From Thermoactinomycetaceae bacterium (lineage in GTDB: Bacteria > Bacillota > Bacilli > Thermoactinomycetales > Thermoactinomycetaceae): DNA of 14,792 nt. Position numbers and translations under genes: made by a program. Numbering within the stretch: position 1 is the first letter of the stretch; every line of letters starts with the position of its first letter. Of this stretch, positions 1-7,308 are shown in pieces. Where the stretch lies: the NCBI GenBank assembly GCA_025449475.1, contig JANWJM010000134.1, positions 1-14,792 of the forward strand. The letters run 5' to 3'. Below the pieces are notes generated by a model. That model saw only the letters and a program-made list of their open reading frames with translations. It ran no database searches and was not told where the DNA came from.

Positions 1-761
1 AAATACATTCCGCCATTTACATCCAATATTGCACCTGTGATATAGGTATTCTTCACGGAACCCAAAAAGTAGATCGCCTCCGCAACCTCTTCAGGTGTTC
101 CCAATCGTCCGATGGGGATTGTTTGCAAGACCGCTTCGTTGATTTTTGGATCGCGATTTGCCCAGCGATTCAACATGCGTTCGGGACCGATCACACCTGG
201 GCAGATGGTATTCACCAGGACTCCGTCTTTGATGACTTGTGCCGCTAAATGTCGAGAGATGGCGATGATCGCAGATTTTGCTGCTGGATACTCTGCTCCG
301 ACATTTTCCATGGCGATGCGTGCGGAAATCGATGAGACGTTGACAATGCGTCCAAATTGGTTCTTTTTCATAAAAGGAAGAATGAAACGAGTCATGGTAT
401 GCAAGGGCTTGAGATTAAACTCGAGTGTATCGGCAAAGTCCTTCCACGTACTCTCTTCAAATGGTTTTCGCGATTGCACAGACCCGCCGATGTTATTCAC
501 CAATGTCAGCTGTAGGGGGTTGGTATGGAGAAGAGATGTAATTGGCGCTGACCATTTGTGAGAATCAATATCTTGGGTAAGATCTGCTACCTCAAAAAAA
601 ACCTGTTTTCGTTGTGGATCCGATAATTTTGCCAAGAGATGATCCACCGCTTGCTCGTCTTGGTCAATCCCAATACACGTATAACCTTGCTGCAAAAACT
701 GCAGGAAGGTTGCTTTTCCAATTCCTTTGGCTGCACCTGTAATGAGGCATATTTTCGACAT
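1..761 (-). CDS. SDR-family oxidoreductase, C-terminal end cut by window edge
   Basis: Short-chain dehydrogenase/reductase, presumably an NAD(P)(H)-dependent cytoplasmic enzyme acting on an unknown alcohol or ketone. The minus-strand frame is open from ATG at 761 to the left edge, giving 253 residues with no stop. Visible motifs are the Rossmann glycine motif TGAAKGIG (residues 8-15), Asp33 at the end of the second strand (suggests NAD rather than NADP), NNIGG at 89-93 in place of the usual NNAG, the tetrad Asn116/Ser144/Tyr158/Lys162 with YPAAK, and PG at 188-189. The last visible residues, VNGGMYF, are typical of the very C terminus, so only a few residues are missing. GGAAAGG at 771-777 (reverse strand) lies 9 bases before the start. 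It is divergent from the VWA lipoprotein gene. The substrate cannot be told; FabG-like paralogues look alike. Confidence 0.9.
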   Translation of the reverse strand, partial: MSKICLITGAAKGIGKATFLQFLQQGYTCIGIDQDEQAVDHLLAKLSDPQRKQVFFEVADLTQDIDSHKWSAPITSLLHTNPLQLTLVNNIGGSVQSRKPFEESTWKDFADTLEFNLKPLHTMTRFILPFMKKNQFGRIVNVSSISARIAMENVGAEYPAAKSAIIAISRHLAAQVIKDGVLVNTICPGVIGPERMLNRWANRDPKINEAVLQTIPIGRLGTPEEVAEAIYFLGSVKNTYITGAILDVNGGMY

Positions 762-803
762 TTATTCAATCCTTTCCTAAGAGATATCACAGGATACAAT
801 TAA

Positions 804-833
804 ATTGAAACATAATTTCATTATGTATTCAAT
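804..833. repeat. Imperfect inverted repeat in divergent intergenic region, possible operator
   Basis: ATTGAA-ACATAAT (804-816) is followed by a 3-base centre and then ATTATGT-ATTCAAT (820-833). The right arm is the reverse complement of the left apart from one inserted base. It lies between the divergent SDR and VWA genes and overlaps the -35 position of the candidate plus-strand promoter. Size and symmetry suit a dimeric repressor site such as a TetR-type operator, but it is AT-rich and could be chance. No regulator gene is next to it. Confidence 0.4.
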
Positions 834-857
834 GTATTTGCCGAATTTTTATATAAT
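828..857 (+). promoter_or_regulatory. Possible sigma-A promoter for the VWA lipoprotein gene
   Basis: A perfect -10 box TATAAT lies at 852-857. The best -35 is TTCAAT at 828-833, 18 bases upstream and only a partial match. Transcription would start near 864 and give a leader of about 95 bases before the ATG at 961. The -35 falls in the right arm of the inverted repeat, so a bound protein could block it. Confidence 0.4.
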
Positions 858-960
858 TGGAATGAGATAGAAAACACTGGGTTCATGCTTTTCTATTGCG
901 TCTCGATAGGCAGATCATTAACATATTGAATAAAAATTCATTTCTATTAGGAGCATCATC

Positions 961-2268
961 ATGAAAAGAGTCATTATTTTGTTAATGGGTTTGATCGTTC
1001 TACTTTCTGCTTGTTCCCTCCCTTGGATGGAAGAGCAAGTGCAACCCAAGAAACCAACAAATATGAGCGTCGAAGAAATGATTAAGGAAGGACCTGGGAC
1101 GCATGGGGGAAACAACTATCATCCATTTACGTTTCAACAAATCTTGAGTCAATTCCCGGATAATCTTTCAGCAGAAGAAACATTCAGTCAACTGAAACGG
1201 TACTTGGCAGAGGATTACGCCTCACATATCGAAGAGATTGAAAAAGTCGATCCCACTTTTTATACCAATCTTCAGAAGGGACAACCCCAAGACGTGCCTT
1301 CTACCGTTGATCCCAAAGCATCACAACCGACGGCAAATGTCGTTGTATTACTCGATGCAAGTGGAAGTATGCGTGGAAAGTTGGATGGTAAAGTAAAGAT
1401 CGACCTTGCGAAAGAGGCGATTCAAAAGTTTGTTTCTAAGCTTCCACAGGGGGTTCGTGTCTCATTAAAAGTGTATGGTCATAAAGGGTCAGGAAGCAAT
1501 CGCGATAAAGCAGTCTCATGTGGTTCCATCGAAACGGTTTATCCATTGGGACCTTACAATGCTTCGCAGTTTCAAGCCGCTTTAAATCGTTTTCAACCCA
1601 GTGGATGGACTCCGTTGGCTAAAGCGATCGAGGATTCCGCCAAAGACTTCGGACAGCAAACGAATCCGGATGTCAAAAATGTGATCTATGTTGTCAGTGA
1701 TGGGAAAGAGACATGTGACGGCGACCCCATTCAAGCAGCGCAAAGATTAAATCAGTCTCATATTCAAGCAGTGGTGAATATCATTGGTTTTGATGTGAAA
1801 GATGAGGAGCAAAAAGCGTTAAAGGAGATTGCGGTTGCAGGAAAGGGAGAGTATGTCCGTGTGGATACGCCTGATCAACTGCGGCGGGAATTGGAGCGTG
1901 AATCAATGCAAAAATGGATTGCTTGGAACCAATGGGGGAATCGGACGTGGGTCATGATACAATACGAATGGCAAGATAAGTTTTCGCTGATCCATCGCCA
2001 TTACCAGGATCTGAAAATCAAGTCAAACAGGGAGTCAAGCCGATTGAATGATTCTGCCCGTTATTTAAATCAGCTAAATAAATTAAGTGATCAAGAACTC
2101 TTCAAATTACAACAAATGATCCATGCCCGTTCCCAAACGATTCAGAACCACTATCACGATGTCTATGTAAATAAAAGTAACTTATTGAAACGCATTCGGG
2201 ATCAACTTCAGGAAGATGTAAGAAAGAAAAAAGAAGAGATGCAGAATCAATACCGTCAAGCGAATTAA
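961..2268 (+). CDS. Lipoprotein with von Willebrand factor A domain
   Basis: Predicted exported, lipid-anchored 435-residue protein of unknown role. The N terminus is a lipoprotein signal: MKR, a hydrophobic stretch, and lipobox Leu15-Ser16-Ala17-Cys18. After a linker of about 110 residues comes a VWA domain (about 125-310) with a complete metal-binding MIDAS set: D132-A-S-G-S136, Thr217 in GWTP, and Asp247 in VSDGKETC. Cys187 and Cys252 could form a disulfide outside the membrane. Residues from about 314 to the end are highly charged and rich in Glu, Lys and Gln, probably long helices or coiled coil; I do not recognise this part. AGGAG at 949-953 lies 7 bases before the ATG. A terminator follows at once, so it is probably transcribed alone. 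VWA domains usually bind protein partners through the metal site; the partner is not evident, and no MoxR-type ATPase is nearby. Confidence 0.88.
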   Translation: MKRVIILLMGLIVLLSACSLPWMEEQVQPKKPTNMSVEEMIKEGPGTHGGNNYHPFTFQQILSQFPDNLSAEETFSQLKRYLAEDYASHIEEIEKVDPTFYTNLQKGQPQDVPSTVDPKASQPTANVVVLLDASGSMRGKLDGKVKIDLAKEAIQKFVSKLPQGVRVSLKVYGHKGSGSNRDKAVSCGSIETVYPLGPYNASQFQAALNRFQPSGWTPLAKAIEDSAKDFGQQTNPDVKNVIYVVSDGKETCDGDPIQAAQRLNQSHIQAVVNIIGFDVKDEEQKALKEIAVAGKGEYVRVDTPDQLRRELERESMQKWIAWNQWGNRTWVMIQYEWQDKFSLIHRHYQDLKIKSNRESSRLNDSARYLNQLNKLSDQELFKLQQMIHARSQTIQNHYHDVYVNKSNLLKRIRDQLQEDVRKKKEEMQNQYRQAN

Positions 2269-2277
2269 AATGGTGAG

Positions 2278-2313
2278 GAAACAGTCGACCTGTGAAACGG
2301 CTGTTTCTTTTTT
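2278..2313 (+). terminator. Rho-independent terminator after the VWA gene
   Basis: GAAACAGTC (2278-2286) pairs with GGCTGTTTC (2299-2307): nine pairs including one G-U, with a 12-base loop, followed directly by six T. It begins 10 bases after the VWA stop codon and separates this gene from the converging lipoprotein gene. On the other strand there is no T-run directly after the stem, so it should work mainly in the plus direction. Confidence 0.85.
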
Positions 2314-2339
2314 GGTTGTTCTACCGAATGGAATGGATA

Positions 2340-3011
2340 TTAATTGGGGGGTTTGATTCTGCGCGTGATGCCGATGATAACGAGAATCAGGAGAAGCAGT
2401 ATTCCGATCAGGGTGATGATCCATCCGATGGGATTGGGGATTTTTACTTTGGCATAAATGGGATTGATCTCTCCCACCTTCAATTGCCAAGTGGCCGTCT
2501 TTTGATCATCGGATAGATGGTGGGCGTTCTGCTCTTGAAAAGGAATGGGCAGCGAAACCGTTAATGCCAAATGGATCCGATCCGCAATGAAGGAGAGGAC
2601 TGGAACCTCTTGTGTCAAAAAGGTCAGATCGAGTGGATAATCGACTATCACTTCCTTCCAGTAAAAACCTTCGTTAATCCGAACCGTTTTATCCATCTCT
2701 GATGGTTGTGATGAGGAGGTGGGAATCGATAGTGGCAAAGGTTCCTTCAGTAATTGTTCTACATCCTTTGTTGCGATCCAGCCCACTTGTTGGTCTATTG
2801 TAATTTCTTTGATACGAAATTGATGGTGGCTGAGCACCTTTTTATACTCTTGAAAGTATTCAATGATTGCTGGATGCGTCAATAATGATAATTGATATTG
2901 ACCCGAGCCATCCGCATTTACTTTGACATGAATCTTTCCTTCGATCGAAGCGGAGCTACAACCGAGGAGGAACAGAAAAACGATCCATATGTAGCATCGA
3001 TAATGTTTCAT
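2340..3011 (-). CDS. Putative membrane lipoprotein, DUF3153/LppM-like
   Basis: Predicted envelope protein of 223 residues, function unknown. The N terminus is a lipoprotein signal with lipobox Leu15-Leu16-Gly17-Cys18. A mostly beta-type exported domain follows, starting with a GKIHVKVNADGSGQY stretch whose DGSG is typical of DUF3153/LppM-like lipoproteins. A second hydrophobic segment at about 195-215 and a basic tail (TRRIKPPN) end the protein, so it would be held by a lipid at one end and a membrane helix at the other, with the middle outside the cell. RBS AAAGGAG (reverse strand, 3019-3025) lies 7 bases before the ATG. It is convergent with the VWA gene and divergent from pgi. The family call rests on layout and the N-terminal motif only; being a lipoprotein is the firmer part. 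Confidence 0.75.
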   Translation of the reverse strand: MKHYRCYIWIVFLFLLGCSSASIEGKIHVKVNADGSGQYQLSLLTHPAIIEYFQEYKKVLSHHQFRIKEITIDQQVGWIATKDVEQLLKEPLPLSIPTSSSQPSEMDKTVRINEGFYWKEVIVDYPLDLTFLTQEVPVLSFIADRIHLALTVSLPIPFQEQNAHHLSDDQKTATWQLKVGEINPIYAKVKIPNPIGWIITLIGILLLLILVIIGITRRIKPPN

Positions 3012-3071
3012 CCCATCACTCCTTTGAAGGAGGTCTTTTCCCTCTCCTTCGAAATATTCTTTTATTCAAAA

Positions 3072-3100
3072 TTGATTTTGTATCCATTCTGCTTTATACT
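3072..3100 (+). promoter_or_regulatory. Sigma-A-type promoter for pgi
   Basis: TTGATT at 3072-3077, a 17-base spacer, and TATACT at 3095-3100: optimal spacing with four and five matches to the consensus. Transcription would start near 3107, leaving about 24 bases before the pgi start, with the Shine-Dalgarno site GGAGGG inside. Confidence 0.7.
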
Positions 3101-3130
3101 CTTTGAAGTATTGACTCTGGAGGGAAAAAG

Positions 3131-4480
3131 ATGAATCTTACATTTGACTATTCTCAAGCACGTTCATTTGTTCACGATCATGAGCTAAGCCAACTGGAAG
3201 CAGCGATCCAACTCGCTCACAAGCAATTGCATCAACGCAGTGGACCGGGGGCAGACTTTTTAGGATGGTTGGATCTGCCCACCTCATATGATCGAACGGA
3301 ATTTGAACGCATCAAGGAAGTAGCGGCTCAAATCCAGGAACATTCTGATGTTTTGTTGGTTATTGGGATTGGTGGTTCTTATCTAGGTGCACGCGCTGCG
3401 ATCGAGATGTGTTCCCATTCTTTCTATAATCAATTGCCAAAAGAGAAACGAAACAAACCCGAAATTTACTTTGTGGGTCATCAATTGAGTTCTAGCTATG
3501 TTTCGGACTTAATCGATTTGTTGGAGGGGAAAGAGATCAGCATCAATGTGATCTCCAAATCGGGTACAACGACAGAGCCTGCCATCGCTTTCCGAATCTT
3601 TCGTGAGTATATGGAAAAGCGGTATGGCAAAGGGGAAGCCAAAAAGAGAATCTTTGCAACCACCGATCGCGCGAAAGGGGCATTAAGACAACTGGCTGAG
3701 GAGGAAGGTTACGAAACGTTTGTGATTCCGGATGATGTCGGTGGAAGATATTCGGTTTTGACTGCTGTAGGACTATTACCAATTGCAGTTGCCGGGATTT
3801 CGATTGACCAAGTCATGGAAGGGGCTGCTGCTGCTGCGGAAGCTTATCGTAACCCGTATCTATCAGAAAACCCCAGTTATCAATATGCAGCAGTTCGGCA
3901 GGCGCTCTATCGGAAGGGTAAAAATATTGAACTCTTGGTCAACTATTTACCGTCATTACAGATGTTTGCGGAATGGTGGAAGCAACTGTACGGAGAAAGC
4001 GAAGGGAAGGATGGCAAAGGGATCTTTCCAGCATCGGTGAATTTTACAACAGATCTCCATTCCATGGGTCAGTATATTCAGGAAGGACAACGCACTCTTT
4101 TTGAAACCACTCTTTTTGTAGGAGAATCTCATCGCCCCATTGAAATTGATGAAGATGAGCGGGATCTGGATGGATTAAACTATCTTGCGGGGAAAACGCT
4201 TGATTTTGTAAACAAAAAGGCATTTGAGGGCACAATGCTTGCTCATACTGAAGGTGGCGTTCCCAATTTGATCCTTCACATTCCTCGCCTCTCCCCCTAT
4301 TTCTTTGGTCAATTGGTCTATTTCTTTGAAAAAGCGTGTGCAATCAGCGGCTATCTTTTGGGGGTCAATCCATTCAATCAGCCAGGTGTTGAAGCATATA
4401 AGAAGAACATGTTTGCTTTATTAGGGAAACCGGGATTTGAGAAAGAACAGGAGCAGCTTGAGGCGCTGTTGAAAAAGTAA
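3131..4480 (+). CDS. pgi: Glucose-6-phosphate isomerase
   Basis: Interconverts glucose 6-phosphate and fructose 6-phosphate in the cytoplasm (glycolysis and gluconeogenesis). The 449 residues match the roughly 450 of Bacillus and Geobacillus enzymes. Both family signatures are present: DDVGGRYS around Gly204-Gly205-Arg206-Tyr207-Ser208, and GVNPFNQPGVEAYKK ending near Lys424. The phosphate loop SKSGTTT is at 142-148. Glu289 (YGES) and His310 (DLHSMGQ) correspond to the known catalytic Glu and His, and Lys424 to the catalytic Lys. GGAGGG at 3119-3124 lies 6 bases before the ATG. It has its own promoter and ends at a hairpin, so it is probably monocistronic. Confidence 0.97.
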   Translation: MNLTFDYSQARSFVHDHELSQLEAAIQLAHKQLHQRSGPGADFLGWLDLPTSYDRTEFERIKEVAAQIQEHSDVLLVIGIGGSYLGARAAIEMCSHSFYNQLPKEKRNKPEIYFVGHQLSSSYVSDLIDLLEGKEISINVISKSGTTTEPAIAFRIFREYMEKRYGKGEAKKRIFATTDRAKGALRQLAEEEGYETFVIPDDVGGRYSVLTAVGLLPIAVAGISIDQVMEGAAAAAEAYRNPYLSENPSYQYAAVRQALYRKGKNIELLVNYLPSLQMFAEWWKQLYGESEGKDGKGIFPASVNFTTDLHSMGQYIQEGQRTLFETTLFVGESHRPIEIDEDERDLDGLNYLAGKTLDFVNKKAFEGTMLAHTEGGVPNLILHIPRLSPYFFGQLVYFFEKACAISGYLLGVNPFNQPGVEAYKKNMFALLGKPGFEKEQEQLEALLKK

Positions 4481-4509
4481 ACGATGCTCTGTCCACTCCT
4501 CATCAAGGA

Positions 4510-4543
4510 ATGAGGCTTCTACCACCTTAAGTAGAAGCCTCAT
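4510..4543. terminator. Hairpin between converging pgi and flippase genes
   Basis: ATGAGGCTTCTAC (4510-4522) and GTAGAAGCCTCAT (4531-4543) form a perfect 13-bp stem with an 8-base loop. It lies 29 bases after the pgi stop and 14 bases past the end of the converging flippase gene, where a bidirectional terminator is expected. The T-run after it is short (GTTTTG) on the plus strand and lacking on the minus strand, so efficiency is uncertain. Confidence 0.7.
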
Positions 4544-4557
4544 GTTTTGAATACCAC

Positions 4558-6180
4558 CTATTGTCCAGATGATAGGGACTCTTGTTTGATCAATTTGAAG
4601 CGAGTCAAGAGTTGAATCAGTTTTGTCCCCATCGGTAGTAGGCGAATCTCTTGCTCGCCAATGGTATTGGTGAGCAGCAGGGTGATTCCATAGATAACCG
4701 CTGCAAAGAGGCAGAGTACCAGACTGATGATCGTATATGTCCAGCGGGTAGCATCATCGGGCAACGTTTGATTGACCACATACAAAACAAGCACTAAGCT
4801 GAATGCCATGATGAGTGTGCAGAAAACAGGCTTTGCAAACAACCGAAGAATTCCAATTCTTACGTTGGATTTACGTTTGACCATCCACATATTCAAACTA
4901 CAGACGACCATATAAGCGACGACCATAGCGAGTGCCGAACCGGCAATGCCGAAGAAAGGGATAAAGAGAAAGTTTCCAATCATCTTGACTACGGCGCCAA
5001 TGGATAAATGCCGTACTGGAAGTTTGTTATATCCTAAGCCTTGGAGAATCCCGGAACTGGTCACAGCTAAGGTACTAAAAATGGCCGAAAAAGCCAGTAC
5101 GGCAAGCGTGATTGTGCCGAGGTCATCTTTGTACATCATAATGTTGAGCGGTTGTGCCAAGATGGCTAACCCTACACTAGCAGGGAGACCAATCACAAAG
5201 GTCATTAACCAAGCTTGTTTGATTTTGTGTTCAACAGCCCGCATCTCTTGTTTGGCGACATGCGCCGAGATCGCAGGAATCAATGCTAAAGTAAGAGAAG
5301 AGGAGAACGTTGAAATCACATTGACAAAGGGCTCTCCACGGCTATAGATTCCAAAAAGAGTATTGGTCATGCTCTCGGTGTTGCCCATGGACATCAAAAT
5401 GCGTGGCACTGTAAATGAGTCGATTAAACCAATCAGTGGCAACACCAGTGATGCCAATGAAATCGGAATCGCATAGGTTAAAATCTTTTTGGATAATGGT
5501 AGGATCGATTCAGTTTTGGATGGACGCCCCAAAGGGGTCGTTTTTCGATGTCTGTAGTCATACCAGAGTACAACCAGTAGCCCGCCAATCGCGCCGGTCA
5601 ATGCGCCAGAGGTAGCTCCAGCCGCGACTTCAGCCTGTGTAAACGTGCCCACTGAAACCATCCAATACGTGAGACCGATCACGGTTCCCACCCGAATCAC
5701 TTGCTCCACTACTTGGGAGATCCCTGTGGGCATCATCTGTTGATGACCTTGGAAATATCCTCGGATCACCGCCATTAGGGGAACGATCAAAATGGCACAT
5801 GCGAGGACTTGTAACGATAATTTGGTGGGTGGATTCTCCAACAGCACTTCTGAAATAAATGTAGCTCCGAAAAAGAGAATCGAAAAGGCGACAATGCCGC
5901 TTATTGTGAGCAATAATGCGGCGGCTTTGAGCACCCTTCTCGCTCCGTTATGATCGTTTTGCGATAATCGCTCGGCCACAAATTTGGAAACCGTAATCGG
6001 GATTCCCGCTGATGCAATCATCAGTAATATCGAATAAAAAGGGAAAGAGATGCGATAGAGCCCCACTGTTTCATCACCTGCGATGTTTTGAAAAGGAGCC
6101 CAAAAAAGACTTCCAATAATTTTTGTAAAAAGTGTCGCAATACTTAGGATCAAAGTTCCTTTCACTAACTTATTGGTCAT
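4558..6180 (-). CDS. MOP-family flippase, SpoVB/YtgP/YabM-like
   Basis: Polytopic inner-membrane protein of 540 residues with about 14 hydrophobic segments spread evenly, the layout of MOP-superfamily flippases that move lipid-linked sugars such as lipid II across the membrane. The N-terminal stretch has the features of the Bacillus SpoVB/YtgP/YabM group: a helix ending LFTKIIG, then FQNIAGDETVGLYRISFPFY, SAGIPITVSKFVAE, and later RGYFQGHQQMMPTGISQ and SSGILQGLGY. Length is close to YtgP (about 544). Whether it is the vegetative MurJ-type flippase, the sporulation protein SpoVB or another paralogue cannot be decided. An AAAGGAAG Shine-Dalgarno site (reverse strand) lies about 8 bases before the ATG. 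It converges on pgi and diverges from the yicC operon. Confidence 0.88.
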   Translation of the reverse strand: MTNKLVKGTLILSIATLFTKIIGSLFWAPFQNIAGDETVGLYRISFPFYSILLMIASAGIPITVSKFVAERLSQNDHNGARRVLKAAALLLTISGIVAFSILFFGATFISEVLLENPPTKLSLQVLACAILIVPLMAVIRGYFQGHQQMMPTGISQVVEQVIRVGTVIGLTYWMVSVGTFTQAEVAAGATSGALTGAIGGLLVVLWYDYRHRKTTPLGRPSKTESILPLSKKILTYAIPISLASLVLPLIGLIDSFTVPRILMSMGNTESMTNTLFGIYSRGEPFVNVISTFSSSLTLALIPAISAHVAKQEMRAVEHKIKQAWLMTFVIGLPASVGLAILAQPLNIMMYKDDLGTITLAVLAFSAIFSTLAVTSSGILQGLGYNKLPVRHLSIGAVVKMIGNFLFIPFFGIAGSALAMVVAYMVVCSLNMWMVKRKSNVRIGILRLFAKPVFCTLIMAFSLVLVLYVVNQTLPDDATRWTYTIISLVLCLFAAVIYGITLLLTNTIGEQEIRLLPMGTKLIQLLTRFKLIKQESLSSGQ

Positions 6181-6335
6181 TGTCTATACTTCCTTTAATG
6201 AGGTTCTTATTTTTGAATAAGCATTATTTTAACATGAATAGAATGAGAATTCCTATATTTTCTTGTAAACCTCTCAATAAGAAACTTGCATTTTTTAACG
6301 AAAGAGTCCAAAATAAAAGAATGGAAGAAAAGCAA
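6181..6335. other. Divergent intergenic region, flippase / yicC
   Basis: These 155 AT-rich bases must hold the promoters of both the flippase and the yicC operon, but neither is clear. On the plus strand TTAACA (6229-6234) and TATATT (6254-6259) are good boxes separated by a long 19-base spacer. A small perfect hairpin, CTTATT-TTTG-AATAAG (6206-6221), lies in the flippase leader. The yicC frame stays open through this region into 6132, but that part does not resemble YicC and is treated as noncoding. Confidence 0.35.
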
Positions 6336-7214
6336 ATGATCATGAGTATGACCGGATATGGTCGAAGCGAAGTTCAAATAGATGGAAAAACGCTGATTAC
6401 GGAAATTCGTTCAGTCAATCATCGGTTTCTGGAAGTGATCATGAAACTTCCAGCAGGTTGGCTTGCTTTGGAGGATTCGATCCGAAAGCAGGTGAAAAAG
6501 TGGCTGCGTCGAGGAAGGGTCGATCTCTTTGTATCGCTGGAAGGGGATTCTGATCATGAGCAGCAACTTCAATTCAATTGGAAGTTGTTGGAGCATTATT
6601 TGCAGATTCAGAAAAAGTTGGAACAGGATTATGGGATTCATAGCGAATTAAGGATGGGAGATCTATTGGCGCGCGATGAGCTGTGGAGCTTCGATGAATC
6701 CGAGCAGGACTTGGATCAACTGACTCCGCACCTGCTCCAATCCATCCAAGAAGCATGTCAACAATTGGTACAGATGAGACAGCAAGAAGGAGAAATAATC
6801 GCCGATGATTTGATGAAACGATGCCAAAAATTAAAAGAAATTTTGAGCAACATCCATTCGAGAGCCCCACAAGTCTCCGCATCGTATCGGAAGCGATTGG
6901 AAGAGAGACTCGCTGAGTTATTTGCTGGTGAGAAGTTGGATCAAGATCGGTTGTTGATGGAAGTGGCGATTTTCGCCGATCGGGTTGATATCACGGAAGA
7001 GTGTGTCCGCCTCTCTAGTCATATCAAACAGTTTGAAGATGCGCTTGGTTCCACAGATCCTGTCGGTCGGCGTCTTGATTTTCTTTTGCAAGAAATGAAT
7101 CGGGAGATCAATACCATCGGCTCGAAAGCCAACGATCAAATGATTAGTTCGTGGGTGGTTCAGAGCAAGAGTGAATTAGAAAAAATGAAAGAACAAGTAC
7201 AAAATATTGAGTAA
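6336..7214 (+). CDS. yicC: YicC/YloC family endoribonuclease-related protein
   Basis: Member of the YicC family; the E. coli protein is reported to be an endoribonuclease. Cytoplasmic, 292 residues against 291 for B. subtilis YloC. The N-terminal domain starts with the usual SMTGYGR motif, followed by SVNHRFLEV. The C-terminal DUF1732 domain carries AIFADRVDITEECVRL and ends in the family hallmark GRRLDFLLQEMNREINTIGS (about 250-270). I chose the ATG at 6336 because GGAAG at 6323-6327 is 8 bases upstream and homologues start MI-SMTG; the ATG at 6342 is possible, and an in-frame ATG at 6321 would add five residues. It is the first gene of the housekeeping block, 94 bases before remA. Confidence 0.93.
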   Translation: MIMSMTGYGRSEVQIDGKTLITEIRSVNHRFLEVIMKLPAGWLALEDSIRKQVKKWLRRGRVDLFVSLEGDSDHEQQLQFNWKLLEHYLQIQKKLEQDYGIHSELRMGDLLARDELWSFDESEQDLDQLTPHLLQSIQEACQQLVQMRQQEGEIIADDLMKRCQKLKEILSNIHSRAPQVSASYRKRLEERLAELFAGEKLDQDRLLMEVAIFADRVDITEECVRLSSHIKQFEDALGSTDPVGRRLDFLLQEMNREINTIGSKANDQMISSWVVQSKSELEKMKEQVQNIE

Positions 7215-7239
7215 ATGCTAGAGCGATTTGTATTTATGA

Positions 7240-7268
7240 TTGCTTCTTCCGAAAAAAGCGGATAAAAT
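7240..7268 (+). promoter_or_regulatory. Possible sigma-A promoter ahead of remA
   Basis: TTGCTT (7240-7245), a 17-base spacer, and TAAAAT (7263-7268). The -10 has five of six matches and the spacing is ideal; the -35 has three. Transcription would start near 7275, 34 bases before the remA TTG and ahead of its Shine-Dalgarno site. It would let remA-gmk-rpoZ be transcribed without yicC. Confidence 0.4.
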
Positions 7269-7292
7269 AGCTGTGGAGGAAGAAATTTCAGC

Positions 7293-7299
7293 GAGGGGG
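7293..7299 (+). promoter_or_regulatory. Ribosome binding site that sets the remA TTG start
   Basis: GAGGGGG, 9 bases before TTG at 7309. No ATG or GTG lies in a usable position in this frame, and homology begins exactly at this TTG, so the site supports a non-ATG start. Confidence 0.7.
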
Positions 7300-7308
7300 T
7301 ACTCTCTG

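Noticed and set aside
112..561. Open frame of 149 codons on the plus strand
   Set aside because: It lies entirely opposite the SDR gene, whose motifs are clear, and its translation resembles no family.
6286..6314. TTGCAT-17-CAAAAT as promoter for yicC
   Set aside because: Both boxes are weak, and the start point would fall almost on the Shine-Dalgarno site of yicC.
6132..6335. Upstream extension of the yicC frame to a start inside the flippase gene
   Set aside because: The extra 68 residues are not part of the YicC family, overlap the divergent flippase start, and a Shine-Dalgarno site supports the ATG at 6336.
7240..7308. Longer RemA with 23 extra residues from TTG 7240
   Set aside because: No good ribosome site precedes it, homologues begin at the equivalent of TTG 7309, and the stretch looks like promoter.
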